A DNA stretch of 64,000 nt, from assembly GCA_047601665.1 (NCBI GenBank), contig JASGIT010000001.1, forward strand, positions 3,906,001 through 3,970,000, read 5' to 3'. Both the position numbers and the translations under genes were made by a program. Positions 27,478 to 34,664 of this stretch are shown here, one piece after another; the stretch's first letter is position 1; each line of letters begins with the position of its first letter. The stretch comes from JASGIT01 sp047601665. GTDB lineage: Bacteria > Pseudomonadota > Gammaproteobacteria > Burkholderiales > Burkholderiaceae_C. The notes below the pieces were generated by a model. It made no database searches, was not told where the DNA came from, and saw nothing but the letters and a program-made list of their open reading frames with translations.

Positions 27478-28323
27478 TCAGGCTGCCACGCAGACCTGCT
27501 TCTGCTCGCCCAGCCCCGTCGCTCCCAGCCGCATCACGTCGCCCGGCTTCAGGTACACCGGCGCGGGCTTCTGCCCCATGCCCACGCCCGCGGGCGTGCC
27601 GGTCAGCACGATGTCGCCGGGCTCCAGCGTCATGAACTGGCTGATGTACGACAGCACCTGGGGCACGTTGAAGATGAAATTGCGCGTGTTGCCGTTCTGC
27701 AGGCGCTGGCCGTTCACTTCGAGCCAGAGGTCGATGGCGTGCGGGTCGGGCACCTCGTCGGCGGTGGCGAGCCAGGGACCGATCGGGGCGAAGGTGTCGC
27801 AGCCCTTGCCCTTGTCCCAGGTGCCGCCGCGCTCGATCTGGTAGGCGCGCTCGGAAACGTCGTTCGCCAGCACGTAGCCCGCCACGTGGCCCAGCGCGTC
27901 GGCCTCGGCCACGTAAGACATGCGCTGGCCGATGACGACGCCCAGTTCCACCTCCCAGTCCGTCTTGGCGGAGCCGCGCGGAATGCGCACGTCGTCATCC
28001 GGCCCGTTGATCGAGGTGGTGGCCTTGAAGAACAGGATGGGCTCGGCGGGTGGCTTCATGCCCGCTTCATGGGCATGGTCGACGTAATTCAGGCCGACGC
28101 AGACGACCTTGCCCACGCCGCCCACGGGGCAGCCCAGGCGCGGCTGGCCTTCGACGGCGGGCAGTCGGGCCAGGTCGATGGCGGCCAGGGCGGCGAGCGT
28201 GCGCGGCGCGATTTGCGCGGGGCCGACGTCGGGCAGCAGCATGGACAGGTCGCGCAGCGTGCCTTGCGCGTCGATCGCTCCCGCGCGTTCTGCGCCAGGC
28301 TGTCCATAGCGGACGAGTTTCAT
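27478..28323 (-). CDS. fumarylacetoacetate hydrolase family protein
   Basis: A 281-residue FAH-superfamily protein. The metal-binding carboxylates are in TDWEVELGVVIG, and the conserved FKATTSINGP and VLTGTPAGVGMGQKP are present. Members split or decarboxylate 2-oxo acids in catabolic pathways or act as acylpyruvases; the exact substrate cannot be read. The ATG at 28323 is chosen because the family opening MKLVRYGQPG starts there. It converges with the SDR gene with a 12-bp gap. No TCGTCG palindrome precedes it, so membership in the acyl-CoA regulon is unlikely. Confidence 0.9.
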   Translation of the reverse strand: MKLVRYGQPGAERAGAIDAQGTLRDLSMLLPDVGPAQIAPRTLAALAAIDLARLPAVEGQPRLGCPVGGVGKVVCVGLNYVDHAHEAGMKPPAEPILFFKATTSINGPDDDVRIPRGSAKTDWEVELGVVIGQRMSYVAEADALGHVAGYVLANDVSERAYQIERGGTWDKGKGCDTFAPIGPWLATADEVPDPHAIDLWLEVNGQRLQNGNTRNFIFNVPQVLSYISQFMTLEPGDIVLTGTPAGVGMGQKPAPVYLKPGDVMRLGATGLGEQKQVCVAA

Positions 28324-28439
28324 GGTGTGGCTCCTGGTGTGGTGGGTTGTGGGGCGCAGTGTAGTAACCCGATAACACCCACGCTGCTGCTGGCGCGACA
28401 AGAATGGGCCCTTCCCACCCCCCTTTGAAGGAGACGAGC

Positions 28440-29021
28440 ATGGCTGGCAAGAAGATTCTGATGATCTGCGGCGATTACTGCGAAGACTACGAAACCATGG
28501 TGCCCTTCCAGGCGCTGCTGGCCGTGGGCCATACGGTGCACGCGGTGTGCCCGGACAAGGTGGCGGGCGATGCCATCAAGACGGCCATCCACGATTTCGA
28601 GGGCGCGCAGACCTATAGCGAGAAGCCCGGCCACAACTTCACGCTGAACGCCACATTCAAGGACGTGAACCCCGAGCAATACGATGCGCTGGTCGTGCCC
28701 GGCGGGCGCGGCCCCGAATACCTGCGCACCTATCCGGCGGTATTGGCCGCGGTGCGCCATTTCTTCGATGCGAACAAGCCCGTGGCCGCGATCTGCCATG
28801 GCGCGCAGTTGCTGGCGGGCGCGGGCGTGCTCAAGGGCCGCACCTGCTCGGCCTACCCCGCTTGCCGCGCCGAGGTGGAATTGGCGGGCGGCGCCTATGC
28901 CGACATCGCGGTGGACCAGGCGCATACGGACGGCAACCTCGTTTCCGCCCCCGCATGGCCGGCGCATCCGGCGTGGATCGCGCAGTTCCTCGCGGTGCTG
29001 GGCACGCGCATCACCCACTGA
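28440..29021 (+). CDS. DJ-1/PfpI family protein
   Basis: A 193-residue protein of the DJ-1/PfpI superfamily. It has the nucleophile elbow AICHGAQLLAGAGVLKG with the reactive Cys, preceded by LVVPGGRGPEYLR with the assisting Glu. Members act as glyoxalase III or deglycase-like enzymes, chaperones or peptidases, and the sequence alone does not decide. GAAGGAGACGAGC precedes the ATG at 28440. It is divergent from the FAH-family gene with a 116-bp gap. Confidence 0.9.
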   Translation: MAGKKILMICGDYCEDYETMVPFQALLAVGHTVHAVCPDKVAGDAIKTAIHDFEGAQTYSEKPGHNFTLNATFKDVNPEQYDALVVPGGRGPEYLRTYPAVLAAVRHFFDANKPVAAICHGAQLLAGAGVLKGRTCSAYPACRAEVELAGGAYADIAVDQAHTDGNLVSAPAWPAHPAWIAQFLAVLGTRITH

Positions 29022-29075
29022 GTGGAAGCCCCCTGCCCTGGCGGCGGCACAATCCGGCTCCAGGAGGCAAGAGCT

Positions 29076-29429
29076 ATGTGCGAGGTGTTCATCAGCGCCG
29101 ATCCGCATCTGTACGAAAGCCGGGCGCGTTCGGTGCGGCTGCATGGCGTGGCGACCAGCATCCGGCTGGAAAACCTGTTCTGGCAGGTGCTCGAGGAAAT
29201 CGCCGCGCGCGACGGCATGACGGTGCCGCAACTGTGCGCGCGCCTGCACGACGAACTGGTGGCCGAGCGCGGCGGCGTGGAGAACTTCGCCTCCTTCCTG
29301 CGCGTGTGCTGCGGGCGCTACATGGCCTTGCAGTTGTCAGGCGGCATTCCGCCGCGCGTGCCCATCCACAGCCTGGATGCGCGGCGCGTGCTGGCAACCG
29401 AACCGCTGGCCTGGGCCGCCGCCAGATAG
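29076..29429 (+). CDS. ribbon-helix-helix domain protein
   Basis: A 117-residue protein whose segment ATSIRLENLFWQVLEEIAARDGMTVPQLCARL fits a ribbon-helix-helix fold (RHH_4 type). It has a beta-strand of alternating residues followed by two helices. The rest, with VENFASFLRVCCGRYMALQL, is conserved in the same proteobacterial family. DNA binding is likely but targets are unknown. CAGGAGGCAAGAGCT precedes the ATG. It is 59 bp upstream of the chromate transporter pair and could regulate it; that is only positional. Confidence 0.75.
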   Translation: MCEVFISADPHLYESRARSVRLHGVATSIRLENLFWQVLEEIAARDGMTVPQLCARLHDELVAERGGVENFASFLRVCCGRYMALQLSGGIPPRVPIHSLDARRVLATEPLAWAAAR

Positions 29430-29468
29430 GCCACCGCGTGCAAGATGGGCGGCACAGTTGTATCATAT

Positions 29469-29482
29469 GTCTTATATAAGAC
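29469..29482. promoter_or_regulatory. perfect 14-bp palindrome abutting the chrA start
   Basis: GTCTTATATAAGAC is a perfect palindrome ending 6 bases before the ATG of the chromate transporter gene. It is strikingly AT-rich for this genome. It covers the place where a ribosome-binding site or a -10 element would sit, so a bound regulator would block expression directly. Confidence 0.6.
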
Positions 29483-29488
29483 TTGAGC

Positions 29489-30091
29489 ATGACTGAAGAC
29501 CAGCCGACCTCTCCGCCCGCCCTGGCGCACACCGGGCACGACCGCCCCCGCCCGCAAAGCCCGTCCGATCTGTTCTGGTCCTTCACCTGGCTGGCCTTGC
29601 AGGGCTTTGGCGGCGTGCTGGCCGTGGTGCAGCGCGAGCTGGTCGAAAAGAAAAAGTGGCTCACGCCCGAGGAATTCCTGGAGGACTGGGCCGTGGCGCA
29701 GGTGATGCCCGGCCCCAACGTGATCAACCTGTCGCTGATGCTGGGCGACCGCCACTTCGGCTGGCGCGGCGCGCTGGCGGGCGCGGCAGGCATGTTGGCC
29801 CTGCCGCTGGTGGTGGTGCTGGCGCTGGCCATCCTGTACGCGCACTTCGCGGGCAATCCGCAGGTGGCGGGGGCGCTGCGGGGCATGGGGGCCGTGGCGG
29901 GCGGGCTGATCGCGGCCACCGGGGTCAAGCTGCTCACGCCCATGCGCAAGCACCCGCTGGGCATCCGGGTCTGCCTGGGGCTCGCGGCGCTGGTGTTCGT
30001 GCTCGTGGTCGCGGTGCAATGGCCGCTGGGCTGGGTCCTGCTGGCGGTGGGCCTGCCCGCCTGCATCTGGACGGGGAGGACGATGGCATGA
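29489..30091 (+). CDS. chrA: short-chain chromate transporter, N-terminal half
   Basis: A 200-residue CHR-family membrane protein. It is one half of a chromate efflux pump that is a single 400-residue protein in other bacteria. The signature FTWLALQGFGGVLAVVQREL and the motif AQVMPGPNVINLSLMLG are clear, with about six hydrophobic segments. The ATG at 29489 is used; a TTG two codons earlier is also in frame. No purine-rich ribosome site is visible because the palindrome at 29469-29482 lies there. It overlaps the second half by 4 bp (ATGA). Confidence 0.9.
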   Translation: MTEDQPTSPPALAHTGHDRPRPQSPSDLFWSFTWLALQGFGGVLAVVQRELVEKKKWLTPEEFLEDWAVAQVMPGPNVINLSLMLGDRHFGWRGALAGAAGMLALPLVVVLALAILYAHFAGNPQVAGALRGMGAVAGGLIAATGVKLLTPMRKHPLGIRVCLGLAALVFVLVVAVQWPLGWVLLAVGLPACIWTGRTMA

Positions 30092-30687
30092 GCATCACCC
30101 TGCAATGGCACGACTGGCTGGGCCTGCTGGGCCAGTACATGCTGCTGTCGCTGCTGTCGATCAGCGGCGCCATCACCACCGTGCCCGACATGCACCGCTA
30201 TCTGGTGGACGACAGGCACTGGCTCACGGCGGCGCAGTTCAACTCCTCCATCGCCATCGCCCAGGCCGCGCCGGGGCCCAACCTGCTCTTCGTGGGCCTG
30301 ATGGGCTGGAACGTGGGCCTCAACGCCAGCGGCGGCATCGGCGCGGGCCCGCACGCCTGGCTGATGGGCCTGTTCGGCCTGCTGGTGACCATGGTGGGCA
30401 TCATCGTGCCCAGCAGCACCCTCACCTACCTGGCCACGCGCTGGGCTTACAAGAACAAGGAGCTGCGCGCGGTGCGCGCCTTCAAGCAGGGGCTGGCCCC
30501 CGTGGTGGTGGGCCTGCTGGTGGCCACGGGCTGCATCCTGGCCAACGGCAACCAGTCGCCGGAGCACCCGGCCTGGCACGTGTGGCTGATCGCGGCGGTG
30601 GCGGGCTTCATCATCTGGCGCACGCGCCTGCACCTGCTGTGGCTGCTGGGCGCGGGGGCGCTGCTGGGCGTAGTGGGTTTCGTCTAG
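30088..30687 (+). CDS. chrA: short-chain chromate transporter, C-terminal half
   Basis: A 199-residue CHR-family membrane protein that pairs with the preceding gene. It repeats the family pattern with SLLSISGAITTVPDMHRYLV and AQAAPGPNLLFVGLMGWNVG. The bipartite short-chain type is common in Burkholderiales, and both halves are needed in systems studied elsewhere. The start overlaps the previous stop, favouring translational coupling. Its TAG stop shares the tetranucleotide CTAG with the stop of the convergent rlmB. Confidence 0.9.
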   Translation: MSITLQWHDWLGLLGQYMLLSLLSISGAITTVPDMHRYLVDDRHWLTAAQFNSSIAIAQAAPGPNLLFVGLMGWNVGLNASGGIGAGPHAWLMGLFGLLVTMVGIIVPSSTLTYLATRWAYKNKELRAVRAFKQGLAPVVVGLLVATGCILANGNQSPEHPAWHVWLIAAVAGFIIWRTRLHLLWLLGAGALLGVVGFV

Positions 30688-31436
30688 CCCTGGCGCTGGC
30701 GCAGCGCTTCGTACAGGCACACCGCGCTGGCGACGGAGACGTTCAGGCTTTCCACCGCGCCCTGCATGGGGATCTTCACCAACTCGTCGCAGGTCTTGCG
30801 CGTGAGCTGGCGCATACCGGGGCCTTCGGCGCCCAGCACCAGGGCCACGGGGCCTTGCAGGTCGACCTGGTAGAGCGTCTTGTCCGCGTCGCCGCTGGTG
30901 CCGATGACCCAGATGTTGCGCTCCTTCAACTCGCCCAGCGTGCGCGCGAGGTTGGTCACCATGAAGTACGGCACCGTCTCCGCCGCGCCGCTGGCCACCT
31001 TGGCCACGGTGGCGCTGATGCCCGCCGCGTGGTCCTTGGGCGCGATCACGGCGTGCGCGCCCGCGCCGTCGGCCACGCGCAGGCAGGCACCGAGGTTGTG
31101 CGGGTCGGTCACGCCGTCGAGCACCAGCAGCAGCGGGTTCTTCACGCCGTCGGCTTCGAGCTGGTCGAGCAGATCGTCGAGCGACTGCGTTTGCGCCAGC
31201 GCCTGCACGCGCGCGGCCACGCCCTGGTGGCCGTGGCTGCCGGCCAGCTTGGCCAGGCGCAGGCCGTCGGCTTCGATCAGGCGCACGCCGGCTTCCTTGG
31301 CGCGCTCGATGAACTGCCGCATCCGCGCGTCGCGGCGCGTGGGCTCGTAGTAGATCTCGATGATGGACTGCGGCGCGGTCTTCAGGCGCACGCCCACGGC
31401 GTGGAAGCCGAAGAGGACTTTGGGGGACGAGGACAT
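30684..31436 (-). CDS. rlmB: 23S rRNA (guanosine-2251-2'-O)-methyltransferase
   Basis: A 250-residue SpoU/TrmH (SPOUT) methyltransferase. The N-terminal substrate-binding domain begins VLFGFHAVGVRLK. The three SPOUT motifs are LDGVTDPHNLGACLRVADG, LVLGAEGPGMRQLT and VESLNVSVASAVCLYE, matching RlmB, which methylates G2251 in the peptidyl-transferase P loop. It is separated by only 7 bp from the ABC ATPase gene upstream on the same strand, whose last codons come from a repeat copy. Confidence 0.94.
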   Translation of the reverse strand: MSSSPKVLFGFHAVGVRLKTAPQSIIEIYYEPTRRDARMRQFIERAKEAGVRLIEADGLRLAKLAGSHGHQGVAARVQALAQTQSLDDLLDQLEADGVKNPLLLVLDGVTDPHNLGACLRVADGAGAHAVIAPKDHAAGISATVAKVASGAAETVPYFMVTNLARTLGELKERNIWVIGTSGDADKTLYQVDLQGPVALVLGAEGPGMRQLTRKTCDELVKIPMQGAVESLNVSVASAVCLYEALRQRQG

Positions 31437-31443
31437 CGGGCGA

Positions 31444-32184
31444 TTATCCCACTACTCTTTTCATAGCTGCTTGCGCTTGTTCCGTAAGCGCTGGAGGCCG
31501 ATTTGGCTTGGAATCTGCCACGCGCCCGGCCTCGATGGTGATGCAGCGCTCGCACCGCGCGGCGATGGCCCGGTCGTGCGTGACGAGCACCAGCGTCGTG
31601 CCCTGCTCGCGGTTCAGGTCGAACATCAGCCGCATGATGGTTTCGCCGGTGGCGAAGTCCAGGCTGCCCGTGGGCTCGTCGGCCAGCAGCACGGCGGGCT
31701 GCACCACGAAGGCGCGCGCCAGCGCCACGCGCTGCTGCTCGCCGCCCGACAGCAGCTTGGGGTAGTGCGCAAGGCGCTGGCCCAGGCCCACGCGCTCCAG
31801 CATGGCGGCGGCACGCTGGCGCGCGTCGCGCTGGCCCGCAAGCTCCAGCGGCAGCATCACGTTCTCCAGCGCCGTGAGGTTGCCCATCAGCTGGAAGCTC
31901 TGGAACACGAAGCCCACTTTTTGCGCCCGCAGCGCGGCGCGGCCATCCTCGTCGAGCGCGAACAGGTCCTGCCCCGCGATGCGCACCGTGCCGCGCGTGG
32001 GCGTATCGAGCCCCGCGATGATGGACAGCAGCGTGCTCTTGCCCGAGCCCGACGCGCCCACGATGGCCGCCGTTTCGCGGGGCGCGAGGCCGAAGGCGAT
32101 ATCCCGCAGAATGTCGAGCGTGCCGGTGGAGTCCGTCACCGACTTGGATACGTGATCGACCTCGATCAGGGGCTGAACTGACAT
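31444..32184 (-). CDS. ABC transporter ATP-binding protein (LolD/YbbA-like)
   Basis: A 246-residue ATPase with Walker A GASGSGKST, Q-loop FVFQSFQLMGNLTALEN, signature LSGGEQQRVALARA, Walker B VLLADEPTGSLD and the switch His in VTHDRA. It belongs to the MacB/LolD/YbbA group. YbbA is typically paired head to head with a TesA-like esterase, as seen here, but the usual large permease (YbbP) is not next to it. The last 20 or so residues (with QAQAAMKRVV) are encoded by a repeat copy and are absent from typical family members. Its start codon overlaps that of the divergent esterase. Confidence 0.9.
   Translation of the reverse strand: MSVQPLIEVDHVSKSVTDSTGTLDILRDIAFGLAPRETAAIVGASGSGKSTLLSIIAGLDTPTRGTVRIAGQDLFALDEDGRAALRAQKVGFVFQSFQLMGNLTALENVMLPLELAGQRDARQRAAAMLERVGLGQRLAHYPKLLSGGEQQRVALARAFVVQPAVLLADEPTGSLDFATGETIMRLMFDLNREQGTTLVLVTHDRAIAARCERCITIEAGRVADSKPNRPPALTEQAQAAMKRVVG
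31450..31505 (-). repeat. dispersed palindromic repeat, copy 4, encoding an ABC ATPase C-terminus
   Basis: This copy has CATAGCTGCTTGCGCTTG and the arm AAGCGCTGGAGGCC around a 7-base spacer GTTCCGT. The ABC ATPase reading frame runs through it and stops just beyond at 31444. The peptide QAQAAMKRVV from this copy matches QAQAAIEKVV from the copy inside tex. Confidence 0.85.
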
Positions 32185-32827
32185 GAATGACCTGTGTGCT
32201 GTGATGCGGCGTGACTTTATCCTGAGCCTGGCGGCCTTTGGCGGCCTGGGGGCTTGGGCCGCCGCCGCGCCCCAGACCATCCTGGTGCTGGGCGATTCGA
32301 TGAGCGCCGAATACGGCCTGGCGCGCGGCACGGGCTGGGTGGCGCTGCTCGAAAAGCGCCTGGCGCAGCAAAAAATCAACGCCCCGGTCGTCAACGCCAG
32401 CGTGAGCGGCGACACCACCGCCGGGGGCCGCGCCCGCCTGGCCGCCCTGCTCTCCACCCACCGGCCCGCCGTGGTCGTGCTGGAACTCGGCGGCAACGAC
32501 GCGCTGCGCGGCCTGCCCTTGCAAAGCACCGAGGACAACCTGAAGTGGATGGCCCAGGCCGCGCAGGACGCGGGCGCGCGCGCGCTCATCGTCGGAATGC
32601 AGGTGCCGCCCAACTATGGCGCGGGCTACACACAGCGCTTCGCGGCGGTGTTCAGGTCGGTGGCCCAGGCGCGCAAGACGGCGCTGGTGCCTTTCCTGCT
32701 GGCCGGCATTGCCGATGCGCCCGACCCCACGGCCCTGTTCCAGGCCGACCGCATCCACCCGCGCGCCGAAGCCCAGCCACGCATGTTGGACAACGTGTGG
32801 CCGGAGTTGCGCAAGCTGCTCAGGTAA
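32183..32827 (+). CDS. tesA: TesA-like SGNH esterase/lysophospholipase
   Basis: A 214-residue SGNH hydrolase. Block I is VLGDSMSAEYGLARGTGWV with the nucleophilic Ser, block II has a Gly in NASVSGDTTAGG, block III is LELGGNDALRGLP, and block V is ADRIHPRAEAQPRM with the Asp and His. An N-terminal hydrophobic stretch (FILSLAAFGGLGAWAAAA) predicts export. The ATG at 32183 overlaps the divergent ABC start; an alternative ATG at 32204 (MRRDFIL) gives a more normal signal peptide and may be the true start. It overlaps the convergent PLP enzyme gene by 8 bp. Confidence 0.92.
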   Translation: MNDLCAVMRRDFILSLAAFGGLGAWAAAAPQTILVLGDSMSAEYGLARGTGWVALLEKRLAQQKINAPVVNASVSGDTTAGGRARLAALLSTHRPAVVVLELGGNDALRGLPLQSTEDNLKWMAQAAQDAGARALIVGMQVPPNYGAGYTQRFAAVFRSVAQARKTALVPFLLAGIADAPDPTALFQADRIHPRAEAQPRMLDNVWPELRKLLR

Positions 32828-34031
32828 AAGCCGCCGCCAGCGCCTGCGCCAGGTCGCGCCGCAGGTCTTCCACGTCTTCCAGCCCCACCGAAAAGCGCAC
32901 CACCGTGCCGGGGCGCAGGTGGGGCGTGGCGCAGGCGCGCATCGCCGGCAGGTCGTAGGGCACCACCAGGCTCATCGGCCCGCCCCAGCTGTAGCCGAGC
33001 CTGAACAGGCGCAGGCTGTCGCAGAAGCGGTCCACCTGCGCTTGTGCATGGCGCGCGTCGAAAACCACGCTGAACAGGCCCGCTGCCGCGTCGGCCTGGC
33101 CGCACAGCGCCTGCCAGTGTTCATGGCCCGGCGAACCGGCCAGCGCGGGGTGCAGCACCTGCGCCACGGCACCCTGCTCGCCCATCCAGCGCGCCAGTTC
33201 GCGCGCCGCCGCATCGTGCGCGCGGTAGCGCAGGCCGATGCTGGGCAGCGCTCGCAGCACGGCCTCCACGTCGTTCGCGCCCACGCCCAGGCCCAGGCGC
33301 ATGTGGGTGAGCTTGAGCTTCAGGTGCAGCGGCAGGTCGCGCGTGACGATGCTGCCCATGAGCACGTCGCCCCCGCCGCTCGGGTATTTGGTGAGCGCGT
33401 GGGCGGAGACGTCCACGCCCAGGCTGCCGCCGTCGCCCAGCAGGTCGAACGGCTGGAAGGCCAGGCCCGCGCCCCAGGTATTGTCCAGCGCCGTGGTCAC
33501 GCCGCGTTCGCGGCAGATGCGCACCAATGCGTGCAGATCAGGGAATTCAAGCGTGACGGAGCCCGCCGCCTCCAGCCACACCAGCCGCGTGGCGGGCGTG
33601 ATCTTGGCGGCCAGGTCGGCGGGGTCCATCGCGTCGTAGTAGCGGTGGCTGATGCCGTAGTGCTTGAGTTCCACCTCGGCCAGCGCCTTGTTGGGGCCGT
33701 AGGCGTTGTCGGGAATCAGCACCTCGTCGCCCGTGCGCAGCAGCGCCAGCGCCACGGTGGCGATGGCCGCCAGGCCGCTGGGCACCAGCAGGCATTGCAG
33801 GCCGCCTTCGAGCGTGGCGAGCCGTTCTTCGAGCTGGTAGGTGGTGGGGGTGCCGTGCAGGCCGTAGGTGTAGCCGCTCTTGTCCTTCCATTCGCGCGAA
33901 CGCATCGCGGCGACGTTTTCGAAGATGACGGTGGAGGCCTTGAAAACGCCCGGCTGCGGCGCCGCGAAGCCGGGCGGGGGAACGTAGTCGTGGTGAACGA
34001 GGCGGGTGGTCAGGTCGCGGTCATGGGTCAT
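32820..34031 (-). CDS. metC: cystathionine beta-lyase/Cys-Met metabolism PLP enzyme
   Basis: A 403-residue fold-type I PLP enzyme of the Cys/Met metabolism family. It has the YTYGLHGTPTTYQLEERLATLEGG opening, the cofactor-contact VPSGLAAIATV, and the Schiff-base Lys in SAHALTKYPSGGGDV. It is closest to proteobacterial MetC, which cleaves cystathionine to homocysteine, pyruvate and ammonia, though close relatives act as gamma-lyases or synthases. The start is the ATG at 34031. A second family member lies at 57508. Confidence 0.88.
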   Translation of the reverse strand: MTHDRDLTTRLVHHDYVPPPGFAAPQPGVFKASTVIFENVAAMRSREWKDKSGYTYGLHGTPTTYQLEERLATLEGGLQCLLVPSGLAAIATVALALLRTGDEVLIPDNAYGPNKALAEVELKHYGISHRYYDAMDPADLAAKITPATRLVWLEAAGSVTLEFPDLHALVRICRERGVTTALDNTWGAGLAFQPFDLLGDGGSLGVDVSAHALTKYPSGGGDVLMGSIVTRDLPLHLKLKLTHMRLGLGVGANDVEAVLRALPSIGLRYRAHDAAARELARWMGEQGAVAQVLHPALAGSPGHEHWQALCGQADAAAGLFSVVFDARHAQAQVDRFCDSLRLFRLGYSWGGPMSLVVPYDLPAMRACATPHLRPGTVVRFSVGLEDVEDLRRDLAQALAAAFT

Positions 34032-34048
34032 GCCGCGATGGTAGCCAG

Positions 34049-34540
34049 TCAGCCCACGGTGAGCAGGTTGTTCACCGAGTTCACGCCCTTCACGCCCTTG
34101 GCGATGTCGGCGGCGCGCTGCTTGGCCTGGTCGGTGGGGGCCGGGCCGCTGAGCGTGACCACGCCGGCCTGCGTGTCCACCTTGATCTTGAGCGCACTCA
34201 GGTCCGGGTCCTTGGCCAGGCCCGCCGTCACCTGGGCGCTGATGGCCGCGTCGCCCGCGGTGGCCAGGGCCGAGCCAGCGGCCTGCTTGGCGGCGTCGCC
34301 CGCGTCCTTGGCCATGGCGTCGGCCTTGGCGGCGGCTTCTTCGACCTTGGGCTTGGCGGCGTCGATGGCGTCCTGCGCCTTGCGCTGCGCGTCGGCGGCG
34401 GCCTGCTCGGTCTTGGCCACGGCGGCGTCGAGCTGCTGGCCCGCGGTCTGCTCCTGGGGCTTCTTGTCGCAGGCGGCCAGGCCGAAAGCCAGTGCGCTGA
34501 TGGCCAGCAGGCCGGTGATACGGTGTTGGGCGTTCTTCAT
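34049..34540 (-). CDS. BON-domain lipoprotein
   Basis: A 163-residue secreted lipoprotein. The signal ends in the lipobox FGLAAC. A long Ala/Lys-rich helical stretch follows (about 30-100, likely coiled), then a single BON domain (ISAQVTAGLAKDPDLSALKIKVDTQAGVVTLSGP), a fold that binds phospholipid or other envelope parts. It resembles OsmY/DolP-type stress and envelope proteins, with one BON domain rather than two. AAGGAAGGAGC precedes the ATG. Start at 34540; upstream in-frame codons overlap the divergent SulP gene. Confidence 0.9.
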   Translation of the reverse strand: MKNAQHRITGLLAISALAFGLAACDKKPQEQTAGQQLDAAVAKTEQAAADAQRKAQDAIDAAKPKVEEAAAKADAMAKDAGDAAKQAAGSALATAGDAAISAQVTAGLAKDPDLSALKIKVDTQAGVVTLSGPAPTDQAKQRAADIAKGVKGVNSVNNLLTVG

Positions 34541-34664
34541 GCGGTGCTCCTTCCTTGGGGGTTGCAATGTCCGCACTCTAGGCAGGGCGCCCAGCCCGCG
34601 CCGTAGGACGGAACCGCACGGCTGTGACAGCCCCCGGCCTTTGCCGGCGACCACAATACGGCCA

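Noticed and set aside
32616..34664. A long upstream in-frame extension of the SulP transporter
   Set aside because: It runs through the TesA-like, PLP-enzyme and BON genes, and the family starts at MNIAALARWF (34665).
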